A stretch of DNA of 64,000 nucleotides from Austwickia chelonae NBRC 105200 (GTDB lineage Bacteria; Actinomycetota; Actinomycetes; Actinomycetales; Dermatophilaceae). The DNA lies in assembly GCF_000298175.1 (NCBI RefSeq), contig NZ_BAGZ01000008.1, forward strand, positions 496,001 through 560,000. Direction: 5' to 3'. Shown here piece by piece: positions 54,658 to 63,172 of this stretch. Position 1 is the first letter of the stretch; the number at the start of each line of letters is the position of its first letter. Position numbers and translations under genes: made by a program. The notes below the pieces were generated by a model, which did no database searches, was not told where the DNA came from, and was given only the letters and a program-made list of their open reading frames with translations.

Positions 54658-57405
54658 GTGGGGCTTCCTAGCATGGAGGGTATGAGCGGAGCTTCCTCCG
54701 TGGCACCGGCTTCGTCCGAACTGCCGCGGGTATCTCGTGATCTGGACCTGTTGACCTCCTTGCACGCCACCGTGCTGCGCGAGGCCGGGCTGTCCGATCT
54801 CGTCGATCTGATGCAGACCTTGGTGGAGGCGGCCGCCGACACCGGTGACGCTGGGGCCTTCACCCGTGCCCGGGAGGTCGTGGCCGGGATGGACGACGAG
54901 ACAGCGGCCTTGTTGGCCCGGACGGTGACGGTCCACCTGCACCTGACGAATCTGGCCGACGAGCGGATGCGGGCACGGGCCCTGCGTGCCGAGGCCCAGG
55001 ACTTCGGCACCGGTGTCGAAGCCGGGGGAGTGGGCGCTGCGATCGCCGAGATCGGTGAGTCGGCGGCACAACGGGTCGAGGAGCTGCGGATCCACCCGGT
55101 GTTGACCGCGCATCCCACCGAGGCGCGTCGCCGGGCGGTCACCACGGCTTTGGCGCGGATCTCCGAACAGTTGGATCGTTTCGACGATCCGTGGTCGGGG
55201 AATCTGGAGCGTGATTTCGCCCGCCGCCGGATGCTGGAGGACATCGACATCCTGCAGCGCACGTCGACCTTGCGGCGGACCAGGCCCGAGCCGGGGGACG
55301 AGGTCAAGTCGATCTTGACGGTCTTCGATCAGACCCTGTTCCGGGCCGTGCCCCGGTTGTACCGGGCCGTGCACGAGGGGCTCGGCGCCCGGGAGCTCCC
55401 TCCGGCGTTCGTCCGCTTCGGCAGCTGGGTGGGGGGCGACCGCGACGGCAACCCGTATGTCACTGCGGAGGTGACCCGGCGCACCATGGCTGCTCAGGCC
55501 CAGCACGCGTTGGCTGCCCTGGCCCAGCACGCGGACCGGATCGCCCGCACCTTGACCATGGACGAGAGCAGCACGCCTCCCTCGGACGCCCTCATGGAGG
55601 CCCTGGCCAATGACGCGGTGCGTCTGCCCGATGTCATCGCCCAGATCGTGAAGGACTCGCCGGGTGAACCGCACCGCCAGAAGATGCTGGTGGTGGTGGC
55701 ACGGCTGGATCTGACCCGTCGGGAGAAGGCCGGGATGGCCTACACGGGCCCGCAGGAGATGCTCGCGGACCTGGCCTTGGTGCAGGACAGTCTGATCGCG
55801 GCCGGAGACACTCGAGCGGCCGGTGGCGAGTTGCAGCAGTTGATCTGGCTGGTCGAGACCTTCGGTTTCCATCTGGCCGAGTTGGAGGTGCGCCAACACA
55901 GCGAGGTGCACCATGCCGCGTTGGTGGAGCTGCTCGGCGGGGTCGAGGCGGTGGACGATGCGGAGGCCGCCGCGCAGGACCCGGTCTTCCTGGACCGGTT
56001 GGCTGTCGAGGGTTGGCCGGAGGGTGTCTCCGGGCGACGGATGACCGAGTTGTCCGAGCGCACCACTGAGCTGCTCGACACCTTGCGGGTGATGGCCTAC
56101 CTGCAGGAACGATGGGGCGAGCGGAGTTGCGGCCGGTATATCGTCAGCTTCAGCCAGTGCGCAGCCCATCTGGTGGCCGTCCGTGCGTTGGCCCGTCTCG
56201 CCGTGGGCGACCGACCGCTCCGGCTCGACGTGGTGCCCCTCTTCGAGACGGGTGAGGACCTGAGGGGCGCGGAAGCCACGCTGCACGAGTGGGTGGAGCT
56301 GCCCAGCACGGTCGCCTGGTTGCAGTCGACCGGACGTCACGTGGAGATCATGCTCGGCTATTCGGACTCGGCGAAGGACGTCGGCCCGGCCAGCGCGACG
56401 TTGACTCTCGACCGGGCGCAGTCGAGGTTGGCGGCGTGGGCACGTCGACACGACGTGCGGATGACCTTGTTCCACGGCCGGGGCGGTTCGCTCGGCCGGG
56501 GTGGCGGGCCTCTGCACCGGGCGATCCTGGCGCAACCGACCGGGTCGGTCGGCGGCCGGTTCAAGGTGACCGAGCAGGGCGAGGTCATCGCGGCCCGGTA
56601 CGGCGACGTGATCATCGCGCAGCGGCATCTGGAGCGGTTGACCAGTGCGGTCCTGTTGACCGACGAGCCGGAGCGGTCACGCCGAAGGGGAGAGACCGGC
56701 CGTTCCCACGCGGTGCTGGCCTCCACGATCGACGAGGCTTCGCAACGGGCTTATCGGGCTCTGGTCGAGTCTCCGGGTATCGCGGACCTGTTGGCTCAGG
56801 CCAGCCCGTTGGACGAGCTGGGTGAGCTACGACTGGGATCACGGCCTTCCCGACGCAGCGGGGTGGAGTCCGGGCGGTCGCTGGCCGACCTGAGGGCCAT
56901 TCCTTGGGTGTTCGCCTGGGCGCAGGCGCGGGTGAACATCCCGGGCTGGTACGGGCTCGGGTCCGGTTTGGCCGCTGTCGACGATCTGGGGGCTTTACGG
57001 CAGGCCTATCGGGAATGGCCGTTGTTCGCTTCGTTGATCGATGTGGCCGAGATGAGCCTGGCCAAGGCGGACCGTGCGCTCGCCGAGGCCTTCCTGGATC
57101 TGGGGGAGCGTCCTGAGCTGGTGACGATGATCCTGGCCGAGTACGACCTGAGTCGTCGGCTGGTGTTGGCGGTCTTGGATCAGGATGAGTTGTTGGAGTG
57201 CAAGCCGCATCTGCGGCATGCCATCGATATGCGTCGTCCGTACATCAATGCTTTGTCGCATCTGCAGATCCGCGCTCTGCGGATGGTGCGGGAGGGCGCG
57301 GCTGTCGAGGAGGGGCAACTCGACGAGGAGGTGGTGAAGCGGTGGCGGACGGTGCTGCTGTTGACCATGAACGGGGCTGCAGCGGGTCTGCAGAACACCG
57401 GCTGA
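54658..57405 (+). CDS. ppc: Phosphoenolpyruvate carboxylase
   Basis: A 915-residue enzyme. The GTG start has AGGAAGGA upstream; an ATG at 54682 is an alternative. Active-site blocks: VLTAHPTEARRR with the catalytic His, SWVGGDRDGNPYVT, EIMLGYSDSAKDVG, FHGRGGSLGRGGGP, and the C-terminal QNTG needed for allosteric aspartate inhibition and catalysis. It fixes bicarbonate on PEP to give oxaloacetate, which feeds the aspartate aminotransferase and lysine genes seen elsewhere in the window. Confidence 0.95.
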   Translation: MGLPSMEGMSGASSVAPASSELPRVSRDLDLLTSLHATVLREAGLSDLVDLMQTLVEAAADTGDAGAFTRAREVVAGMDDETAALLARTVTVHLHLTNLADERMRARALRAEAQDFGTGVEAGGVGAAIAEIGESAAQRVEELRIHPVLTAHPTEARRRAVTTALARISEQLDRFDDPWSGNLERDFARRRMLEDIDILQRTSTLRRTRPEPGDEVKSILTVFDQTLFRAVPRLYRAVHEGLGARELPPAFVRFGSWVGGDRDGNPYVTAEVTRRTMAAQAQHALAALAQHADRIARTLTMDESSTPPSDALMEALANDAVRLPDVIAQIVKDSPGEPHRQKMLVVVARLDLTRREKAGMAYTGPQEMLADLALVQDSLIAAGDTRAAGGELQQLIWLVETFGFHLAELEVRQHSEVHHAALVELLGGVEAVDDAEAAAQDPVFLDRLAVEGWPEGVSGRRMTELSERTTELLDTLRVMAYLQERWGERSCGRYIVSFSQCAAHLVAVRALARLAVGDRPLRLDVVPLFETGEDLRGAEATLHEWVELPSTVAWLQSTGRHVEIMLGYSDSAKDVGPASATLTLDRAQSRLAAWARRHDVRMTLFHGRGGSLGRGGGPLHRAILAQPTGSVGGRFKVTEQGEVIAARYGDVIIAQRHLERLTSAVLLTDEPERSRRRGETGRSHAVLASTIDEASQRAYRALVESPGIADLLAQASPLDELGELRLGSRPSRRSGVESGRSLADLRAIPWVFAWAQARVNIPGWYGLGSGLAAVDDLGALRQAYREWPLFASLIDVAEMSLAKADRALAEAFLDLGERPELVTMILAEYDLSRRLVLAVLDQDELLECKPHLRHAIDMRRPYINALSHLQIRALRMVREGAAVEEGQLDEEVVKRWRTVLLLTMNGAAAGLQNTG

Positions 57406-57424
57406 GCCTTTGTCGTACGGGACG

Positions 57425-57462
57425 GGGTCCGGTCGGTGGTCTGCGGGCCGCCCACCGGACCC
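57425..57462 (+). terminator. Hairpin after ppc
   Basis: GGGTCCGGT (57425-57433) pairs with ACCGGACCC (57454-57462); inner GGTGG/CCGCC bases also pair with one wobble. It starts 20 bases after the stop codon. Confidence 0.65.
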
Positions 57463-58369
57463 TTGTCGTTCACTGGTGTTCTTTGAGGAAACGGTGCTGA
57501 GATTCTCAGCTGACGGTCGAGAAGCTGTGTTCTGATCGGGGAGTGATCGGCTGCGGCGGCGGTGTACGTTCTCCTCATCTTCGGGTGGGGGGTCTGACCG
57601 CGTGACATCGTTGCTCCGGGGGACTGACCACCCTTGTGTAGCTGATCGCAGCTGTGTCGGAGGTGCTCTCCGATGTCCGGTGGGAGATGACCCTCCGGGT
57701 TTTTCGTGCGCTGTCGCACGGTAGGCGCCCGGGGGAGGGCGCGTGGCGGGGAGGTCGCAGCCTTTTCGTGGTGGGTTCGTCGTGGCCGGTGGCGCAGCGG
57801 CGCCTTCGGCGGTCTGCGGAGTCGTGACCGGACTGGATCGGCGGGCCCTGTGGGTTCGATGCGTTCGCGTCGACGGCCGGGTTCCGGTATGTCGAAGGGT
57901 GTTGTTTTCCCCGTTCAGAGGGCTTCGAGGCACAGCCGAAGGTTTTCTCCGGAAAAGTGGGTCCGCATGAATGCGACCTATGGCGAATAGTGTCGAATTA
58001 AGTGTAATTCGGACATAGAACCTTGATGAAGGTTCAATGATTTTGGCGGGCCTCCGGGGAATGGCATACCACTGCCTAACTTCTGCCCCGGACGTCTGGC
58101 CGCTGGCACCCTACGCCTGTTTTTTCATGCCAGCAACTCGGTTTCATAACGCTCGATTTCGGATTTTCGACGACGAATCTGCTGGTCAGATTCGATCTGG
58201 GTGATTTCTCCCCCTCGTTTTGGGTGAAAAATGGAGCCAAAATGTAAGTGAATTGTCTTCAGGGCTTTACATCTTCGTGCTCTACGTAGTTGAATCTCCC
58301 CTGTCGTGCGGCCAGGGCTTCGAACGTCCTAGTGCTGCAACGTTTCTCGAGGTCAGCGAGGGGTTGTTG
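57463..58369. other. Long intergenic region with two palindromes
   Basis: About 900 bases without a credible gene; the frames here lack codon bias and any known motif. The second half becomes AT-rich. Two perfect inverted repeats stand out: CGAATTA-AGTG-TAATTCG (57994-58011) and CGAATCTG-CTGGT-CAGATTCG (58174-58194). Both could be operators for the lipoprotein and permease genes that follow. An undetected small RNA is possible but not supported. Confidence 0.4.
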
Positions 58370-58789
58370 ATGTATAACGATCGATCTGGGATCGGTCTGG
58401 CAGGCACGAAGACGATCGCAAAGTCGATGAGCGTCGCCATGATCTGTCTGTCCATGCTGTCGCTGTCCGCCTGCGGTGGAGATGCCAAGGAAGGCGGCGC
58501 CGCAGGAAGCTCCGAAAGCACCCCGCCGGCACCGGCGGTCTCGGCCCACCCGGTCTCAAAGGTGGAGGAGGGGGCCAAGGACACCGTCACCAAACTCGGC
58601 GCTAAACCGGCCCAGGCGGACGATGTCGAAGCACTCATGAAGCTCGCCTGCGTCGTGAAGCAGTCCGACGTCAAGGACGACGCGATCGCCGAGCAGATCC
58701 GCACCGAGGCAAAGGATCGCAAGGTCCCTCAGGCCGCGCAGAAACCCGAGGTCGTCATCGCGGCCGCGAAGCAGTACCTGTGCCCCTGA
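58370..58789 (+). CDS. Small lipoprotein of unknown function
   Basis: A 139-residue protein, ATG at 58370 with GAGGGG 6 bases before. A basic n-region and hydrophobic core (VAMICLSMLSL) end in the lipobox LSAC, so it is anchored outside the membrane. After a Ser/Pro/Ala linker the domain has two cysteines (LACVV and the penultimate YLCP) and Lys/Asp/Glu-rich helices. No family recognised. It lies 24 bases before the NCS1 permease gene and is probably co-transcribed. Confidence 0.65.
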   Translation: MYNDRSGIGLAGTKTIAKSMSVAMICLSMLSLSACGGDAKEGGAAGSSESTPPAPAVSAHPVSKVEEGAKDTVTKLGAKPAQADDVEALMKLACVVKQSDVKDDAIAEQIRTEAKDRKVPQAAQKPEVVIAAAKQYLCP

Positions 58790-58813
58790 CCCTGGCTGAG
58801 CTGGAAGGACATC

Positions 58814-60214
58814 ATGGCTACACCCCCTGTTGCCCAGAGCACGGCCCCCGCGGAGAAAACTTCCGTGAACGATGCGTCGTCAATCCCTGAACACGACGAC
58901 TACGCCCTGACCAGGGTCCCCGAAAGTGCCCGTTACGGATGGTTGACCGTCGCGGTCCAACGTTTCGGGATGCTGTCGGCCCTTGCCCAGTTCCTGCTCT
59001 CGGCCTCGATCGGGATCGGCCTGAGCTTCTGGGACGCGATGATCGCCATCACCCTGGGCTCGGTGATCCTCGAAGTGGTCTCGATCCTGTTGGGTGTGGC
59101 CGGCGTCCGTGAAGGTCTGTCGACCTCGGTGCTGGCCCGCTGGTCAGGTTTCGGCACTGCGGGATCCGCCGTGGTCGGACTGGTCGTCGCCGTCACCCTG
59201 GTCGGTTGGTTCGCGATCCAGAATGCGGTCTTCGCCGAAGGCCTTTACACCCTGATGCCGGTGCTGCCGGTATGGGCCTGGGCGGTGCTCGGTGGCCTGG
59301 GAGTCACCGCGATCGTGACCCTCGGTTTCTCCGCGATGTCCTGGGTCGCCTGGGTCGCGGTGCCTGCCTTCCTCCTGGTGTGCGTCTGGTCGGTCTCGCA
59401 GGTGCTCTCCCAGCACGGAACGGCGCTCTTCTCCACTCCGCCTCCTGGACAGCCGATTTCATTGGCGGCAGCGACCACTTTCGTCGCCGGCGGGTTCATC
59501 ATCGGCGCGATCTTCACCCCTGACATGTCGCGGTACAACCGCAGCGTCGCCGATGTGGTGAAACAGACCGTCCTCGGCGTCACCTTCGGTGAGTACTTCG
59601 TCGGAGTCATCGGGGTCCTGCTCGCCCACGCCCTGAAGATCACGACCCCGGACGACGCCAAGGTGGTCATCGAGATCATCCAGTCGACCTCCGGTGTCGT
59701 AGGTGTCATCATCCTGGTCCTGTCGATCATCAAGGTGAACGACTGGAATCTCTACCCCTCCAGCCTGGGGGTGGTGAATGCTCTGCACGCTCTCGTCGGG
59801 GTCAGCTTCTCCCGGGCGAAGGTCGCTGTGGCGCTGGGCCTCGTCGGATCGCTGATGTCGGCACTCGGCTTCGCCAAGCTCTTCCAACCGTTCCTGTTCG
59901 AGTTGGGCATCCTGTGCCCGCCGATCGCAGCGATCATGATCGCGGACTACTTCGTCTGCCGGTCATGGCGCGACGAGCTCGACGAATCTCGCCTTCGTGG
60001 CGAACTTCCTTCGGAGGCGCCGACTTACGTGCCGGCAGGGATCATCGCCTGGGTCATCGGATATGTGGTCGCCAGAGCGTCCGCCATGGTTCCGGACCTG
60101 CTGTGGGGCTGGAATATCCCGGCCCTGACATCGATGATCGCAGCCTTCCTCTGTTACCTGATCGCAGCTCGATTCGGCCTGGCCCGCGGGTCCGGCATCC
60201 GGAAGATCAGCTGA
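58814..60214 (+). CDS. NCS1 family nucleobase permease, cytosine permease-like
   Basis: A 466-residue membrane protein with about twelve transmembrane segments, GGAAGGAC upstream of the ATG. The start of the domain reads ALTRVPESARYGWLTVAVQRFG; later come GWFAIQNAVFAEGLY, TPDMSRYNRSVADVVKQT, NDWNLYPSSLGVVNAL and PPIAAIMIADYFVCR, typical of CodB/NCS1 carriers that import cytosine, purines, hydantoins or allantoin with Na+ or H+. No deaminase is adjacent. Precise substrate open. Confidence 0.85.
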   Translation: MATPPVAQSTAPAEKTSVNDASSIPEHDDYALTRVPESARYGWLTVAVQRFGMLSALAQFLLSASIGIGLSFWDAMIAITLGSVILEVVSILLGVAGVREGLSTSVLARWSGFGTAGSAVVGLVVAVTLVGWFAIQNAVFAEGLYTLMPVLPVWAWAVLGGLGVTAIVTLGFSAMSWVAWVAVPAFLLVCVWSVSQVLSQHGTALFSTPPPGQPISLAAATTFVAGGFIIGAIFTPDMSRYNRSVADVVKQTVLGVTFGEYFVGVIGVLLAHALKITTPDDAKVVIEIIQSTSGVVGVIILVLSIIKVNDWNLYPSSLGVVNALHALVGVSFSRAKVAVALGLVGSLMSALGFAKLFQPFLFELGILCPPIAAIMIADYFVCRSWRDELDESRLRGELPSEAPTYVPAGIIAWVIGYVVARASAMVPDLLWGWNIPALTSMIAAFLCYLIAARFGLARGSGIRKIS

Positions 60215-60238
60215 ACCAGGTCTTTTGAACCCATGAAT

Positions 60239-60296
60239 GATCAGCTCCGCTCCCATGTATCCGGTGAATTCAACCGGCGTGACCTCTGAGCTGATC
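60239..60296. repeat. Nested inverted repeats after the NCS1 permease gene
   Basis: Outer arms GATCAGCTC (60239-60247) and GAGCTGATC (60288-60296) are perfect; inside lies CCGGT-GAATTCA-ACCGG (60261-60277). This may be a terminator without a T-run or a control element for the thioredoxin-like gene 248 bases further on. The rest of 60297-60543 shows no gene. Confidence 0.5.
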
Positions 60297-60543
60297 TGAA
60301 TATGTGGGGCGGCATCTTCGGAGACATTCCGAAACATGATGCAAGCCCGGGGCCGTCTACCTTCGAAATCTCGATCGGCCCTGCCCGGATACCAAAGATT
60401 TCGTGTCCTCATGAGAGGACGCGACGCGGATGATCCGAAGAGATGGAGGTGGCTAAGTGATCTGTATTTTCCGATTACGCGGAGACCCACTGAAAAGGTA
60501 GACGGACTCGACTGTCGACCACACATCGAAAGGGAAAGATTTT

Positions 60544-62232
60544 ATGAATTCGATTGCACGGCGTTCCGTGGGACTGGTGACTGCGAGTGTTCTGCTCCTC
60601 ACCGGTGTCGGTACCGGAGTGTCCAATGCCGCCACCACCTCCCCGTTCGGGGCCGAGGTGTCTGCGGTGCAGGGCGGCGCGTCGATCGTCGACGTGAACA
60701 TGAGCAACCTCGAGCAGCTGAAGAAGCAGAGCAGCCAGCGGCCGGTGTTCTTCCTGATCACCGCTCCTGCCTGGTGCGGTGCCTGCCGGACGATGGACCC
60801 GGTCATCCGTCGGATGGCCGAACAAGCTCAGGGCAAGTGGACCCTGGCTGTCATCGACGCCGACCGGTCCGACGCCAAGCGTGCCTTCCAGGTGCGTGGC
60901 TACCCGACGATCGTCCCCTACGCCAAGGGCAAGGAAGGGTCGCACCTGTCCGGCTTCCCCGGTGAGGCAGGGCTGAAGTCCTTCATCGACAAGACCGTCA
61001 GCGGTTTCGGTCCGGTCGACTCCAACCCGCCGAACAAGCCCGAGGAGCCGGGACGTCCTGGCCGCCCGGGACAGCCTGGCCAGCCCGGACGTCCGGGTCA
61101 GCCGCCGTCGGGTGAACTGCCGATCGACGACGGTGGTCAGAAGCCGGTTCGCCCGGGGCAGCCGGGTCAGCCTGGTGGCCCTGGCGATGGCCAGAAGCCG
61201 GTCCGTCCGGGTCAACCGGGGCAGCCCGGTCAGCCTGGTGGCCCTGGTGACGGCCAGAAGCCGGTCCGTCCGGGTCAGCCCGGTAGCGGCCAGAAGCCGG
61301 TCCGTCCGGGTCAGCCCCCGGCCGGTGACATCCCGATCGAGGATGGTGGCCAGAAGCCGGTCAAGCCGGGACAGCCTGGTGGTCCCGGTGACGGCCAGAA
61401 GCCGGTCAAGCCGGGTCAGCCTGGTGGCCCTGGTGACGGTCAGAAGCCGGTCAAGCCGGGACAGCCCCCGGCCGACGGTGGCCAGAAGCCGGTCAAGCCG
61501 GTTGCCCCCGGCAAGATCGTCGAGGTGACCGACAAGAACTTCGACCAGCTGATGGCCGGTTCGAAGAAGGTTCCCTTCATCCTCGACTTCTCCAAGGAGG
61601 GCTGCGACCCCTGCGAGAAGCTGGCCCCGGTGCTGGCGGAGAAGGCGAAGGCCGGCAACGGCGCCTTCGTCATCGGCAAGATCGACGGGACGAAGTACCC
61701 GAAGATCTGGGAGCGTTTCGACAAGCCGTGGTTCCCGACGTTGATCTCCATCATCGACGGCAAGGAGACCTCGCGCCGTAGCGGTTACGACGGCGACAAG
61801 GCCGCCGTGAACACCTGGATCGACCAGGCGGTCAAGGGCGGCAAGGTCGTTGCCGACCCGGCGACGGTGAACATCAGCGACGAGGACTCCTGGAAGAAGG
61901 TCGTCGCGATCTCCAAGCGGCACCCGGTCGCGCTGCGCCTGCACCTGGACAACTACTCGCAGTCGTCGAAGCGTCACGGACAGACCGCTGCCGAGCTGGC
62001 CAAGGCCAGCGGTGGCAAGTGGACCCTGGCCAATGTGGCGTCCAACGACTCCGCCGTCCGGAAGATCCTCGCCAAGAACGGCGTGAAGCTTCCTGGTGGT
62101 CTGCCGGCCATGGTCGTCATCTACAACGGCAAGCTGCAGTCCTCGGTTCCTCCGCTGCAGGGCCCGCAGGGCAAGCCGCAGATGGAGGCGTGGGTCACCA
62201 AGATGCTCAGCACGAAGTACCCCACCAAGTAA
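60544..62232 (+). CDS. Secreted three-domain thioredoxin-like protein with collagen-like Pro-Gly-Gln linker
   Basis: A 562-residue protein with a signal peptide (about residues 1-30). Domain 1 (about 45-160) is thioredoxin-like with APAWCGACRTMDP (Cys78, Cys81) and the cis-Pro region RGYPTIVPY. Residues 161-322 are low-complexity repeats of PGQPGGPGDGQKPV type. Domain 2 (about 323-435) has KEGCDPCEKLAPVL (Cys354, Cys357) and PWFPTLISI. Domain 3 (about 443-562) keeps the fold pattern (KWTLANVAS, GGLPAMVVIYNGK) but has no cysteine pair. It probably acts on disulfides outside the membrane, with the third domain a binding module. GAAAGGG lies before the ATG. Not a known named protein. Confidence 0.75.
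   Translation: MNSIARRSVGLVTASVLLLTGVGTGVSNAATTSPFGAEVSAVQGGASIVDVNMSNLEQLKKQSSQRPVFFLITAPAWCGACRTMDPVIRRMAEQAQGKWTLAVIDADRSDAKRAFQVRGYPTIVPYAKGKEGSHLSGFPGEAGLKSFIDKTVSGFGPVDSNPPNKPEEPGRPGRPGQPGQPGRPGQPPSGELPIDDGGQKPVRPGQPGQPGGPGDGQKPVRPGQPGQPGQPGGPGDGQKPVRPGQPGSGQKPVRPGQPPAGDIPIEDGGQKPVKPGQPGGPGDGQKPVKPGQPGGPGDGQKPVKPGQPPADGGQKPVKPVAPGKIVEVTDKNFDQLMAGSKKVPFILDFSKEGCDPCEKLAPVLAEKAKAGNGAFVIGKIDGTKYPKIWERFDKPWFPTLISIIDGKETSRRSGYDGDKAAVNTWIDQAVKGGKVVADPATVNISDEDSWKKVVAISKRHPVALRLHLDNYSQSSKRHGQTAAELAKASGGKWTLANVASNDSAVRKILAKNGVKLPGGLPAMVVIYNGKLQSSVPPLQGPQGKPQMEAWVTKMLSTKYPTK
61024..61509 (+). repeat. In-gene collagen-like tandem repeats
   Basis: About 480 bases coding for repeats built from PGQPG, GGPGDGQKPV and RPGQPG/KPGQPG units. 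The codons keep a G-G/C-C-rich pattern with near-identical blocks such as GGCCAGAAGCCGGT, so the region can expand or shrink by slippage and recombination. It separates two thioredoxin-like domains. Confidence 0.8.
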
Positions 62233-62323
62233 GTCCCATCATTTCCTGATCGGCGGGGCCGGGTACGAGAAGGTCTTCGTACCCGGCCCCGTCGGCGTCG
62301 TACAACCCTTGTTGAGGAGAGAA

Positions 62324-63172
62324 ATGTCCGCTGGTGTCGAAGAGACCGAAGCCGTCCTGTCCCCGGAGGAACTCGCCCACCGAGAATGGGCGCAGGAACG
62401 GTTGACCGCAGTGACCGGGGCCCACGGGCCGTTGGCCCTGGTGGATTTCCACGAGGTCAGCGGGCGTGAACGCGTCATCGACCTGCCGATGTCGGCCGAG
62501 CCCGGTCCGGACGGCCAGGGGGTGTTGATCGTTCCCGACGAGGGCGCGCAGATCGACATCGACGGGACACCGGTCACCGAGCCCACGGTGCTCTCTCTGC
62601 TGCGCGGCGACGGCACTCCGTTGCTGACCTGCGGCGGCACCGTGGTGGATGCCTTCAGCCTGGACGGTGACTCCGTGGAGCTGCGGATCTACCGGGCCGA
62701 GAACGAGCAGGCGCAGCGCTTCGCGGGTATCGAGGTGTACCCCTTCGACCCGGAGCTGGTCGTCCGCGGGGAGTTCCGTCCCTACAGCCAGGCCACTGAC
62801 GTGACGTGGGGCTTCTCCCGGGAATCCGACGACGGCCACGACAAGAAGGTGCCCGGGGTCGTGGAGGTCGAGGTCGGCGGGAAGCGCTACGACCTGGTGG
62901 CCTTCCTCGACCACGGGTTGCTGGTGATCGTCTTCGCCGACGGCACCACCGGGCGGGAGAGTCATGCGCCCGGACGTTTCCTGAAGCTGTCCGGTGTCAC
63001 CGGCGCAGGTCCGGTCAAGGTCGACTTCAACCAGGCGTTCATCCCGCCGTGCGGTTTCTCCGACTACTTCAACTGTCCGCTGCCCCCGGCCGAGAACCGG
63101 ATCGAAGCACCGGTCCGCGGCGGGGAGAAGCACGTCCTATGGGCCGACGAGACGGATGGCCACCGTGACTGA
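62324..63172 (+). CDS. DUF1684 family protein
   Basis: A 282-residue protein, ATG after GAGGAG. The family signature is near the C-terminus: KVDFNQAFIPPCGFSDYFNC, followed by PLPPAENRIEAPVRGGEK. The middle has LRIYRAENEQAQRFAG and EFRPYSQATDV. No signal peptide; function of the family is not known to me. The last 17 bases overlap the cyclodipeptide synthase gene in another frame, so the two should be translated together and may act in one pathway. Confidence 0.85.
   Translation: MSAGVEETEAVLSPEELAHREWAQERLTAVTGAHGPLALVDFHEVSGRERVIDLPMSAEPGPDGQGVLIVPDEGAQIDIDGTPVTEPTVLSLLRGDGTPLLTCGGTVVDAFSLDGDSVELRIYRAENEQAQRFAGIEVYPFDPELVVRGEFRPYSQATDVTWGFSRESDDGHDKKVPGVVEVEVGGKRYDLVAFLDHGLLVIVFADGTTGRESHAPGRFLKLSGVTGAGPVKVDFNQAFIPPCGFSDYFNCPLPPAENRIEAPVRGGEKHVLWADETDGHRD

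Noticed and set aside
54415-56628. 737-codon minus-strand open frame opposite ppc
   Set aside because: Shadow of PEP carboxylase, which has all its active-site motifs on the plus strand.
57706-57990. Possible 94-codon gene in the gap after ppc
   Set aside because: Arg/Gly-rich, no ribosome site, no codon bias and no recognisable motif.
61024-61509. CRISPR-like repeat array
   Set aside because: The repeats are short, unequal, contiguous and in frame, coding for a collagen-like linker; there are no unique spacers and no cas genes.
60475-61977. 500-codon minus-strand frame with leucine/arginine repeats
   Set aside because: Its repeats (RLTRLDRLL type) are the complement of the Pro-Gly-Gln repeat DNA in the thioredoxin-like gene; no start signal or domain.
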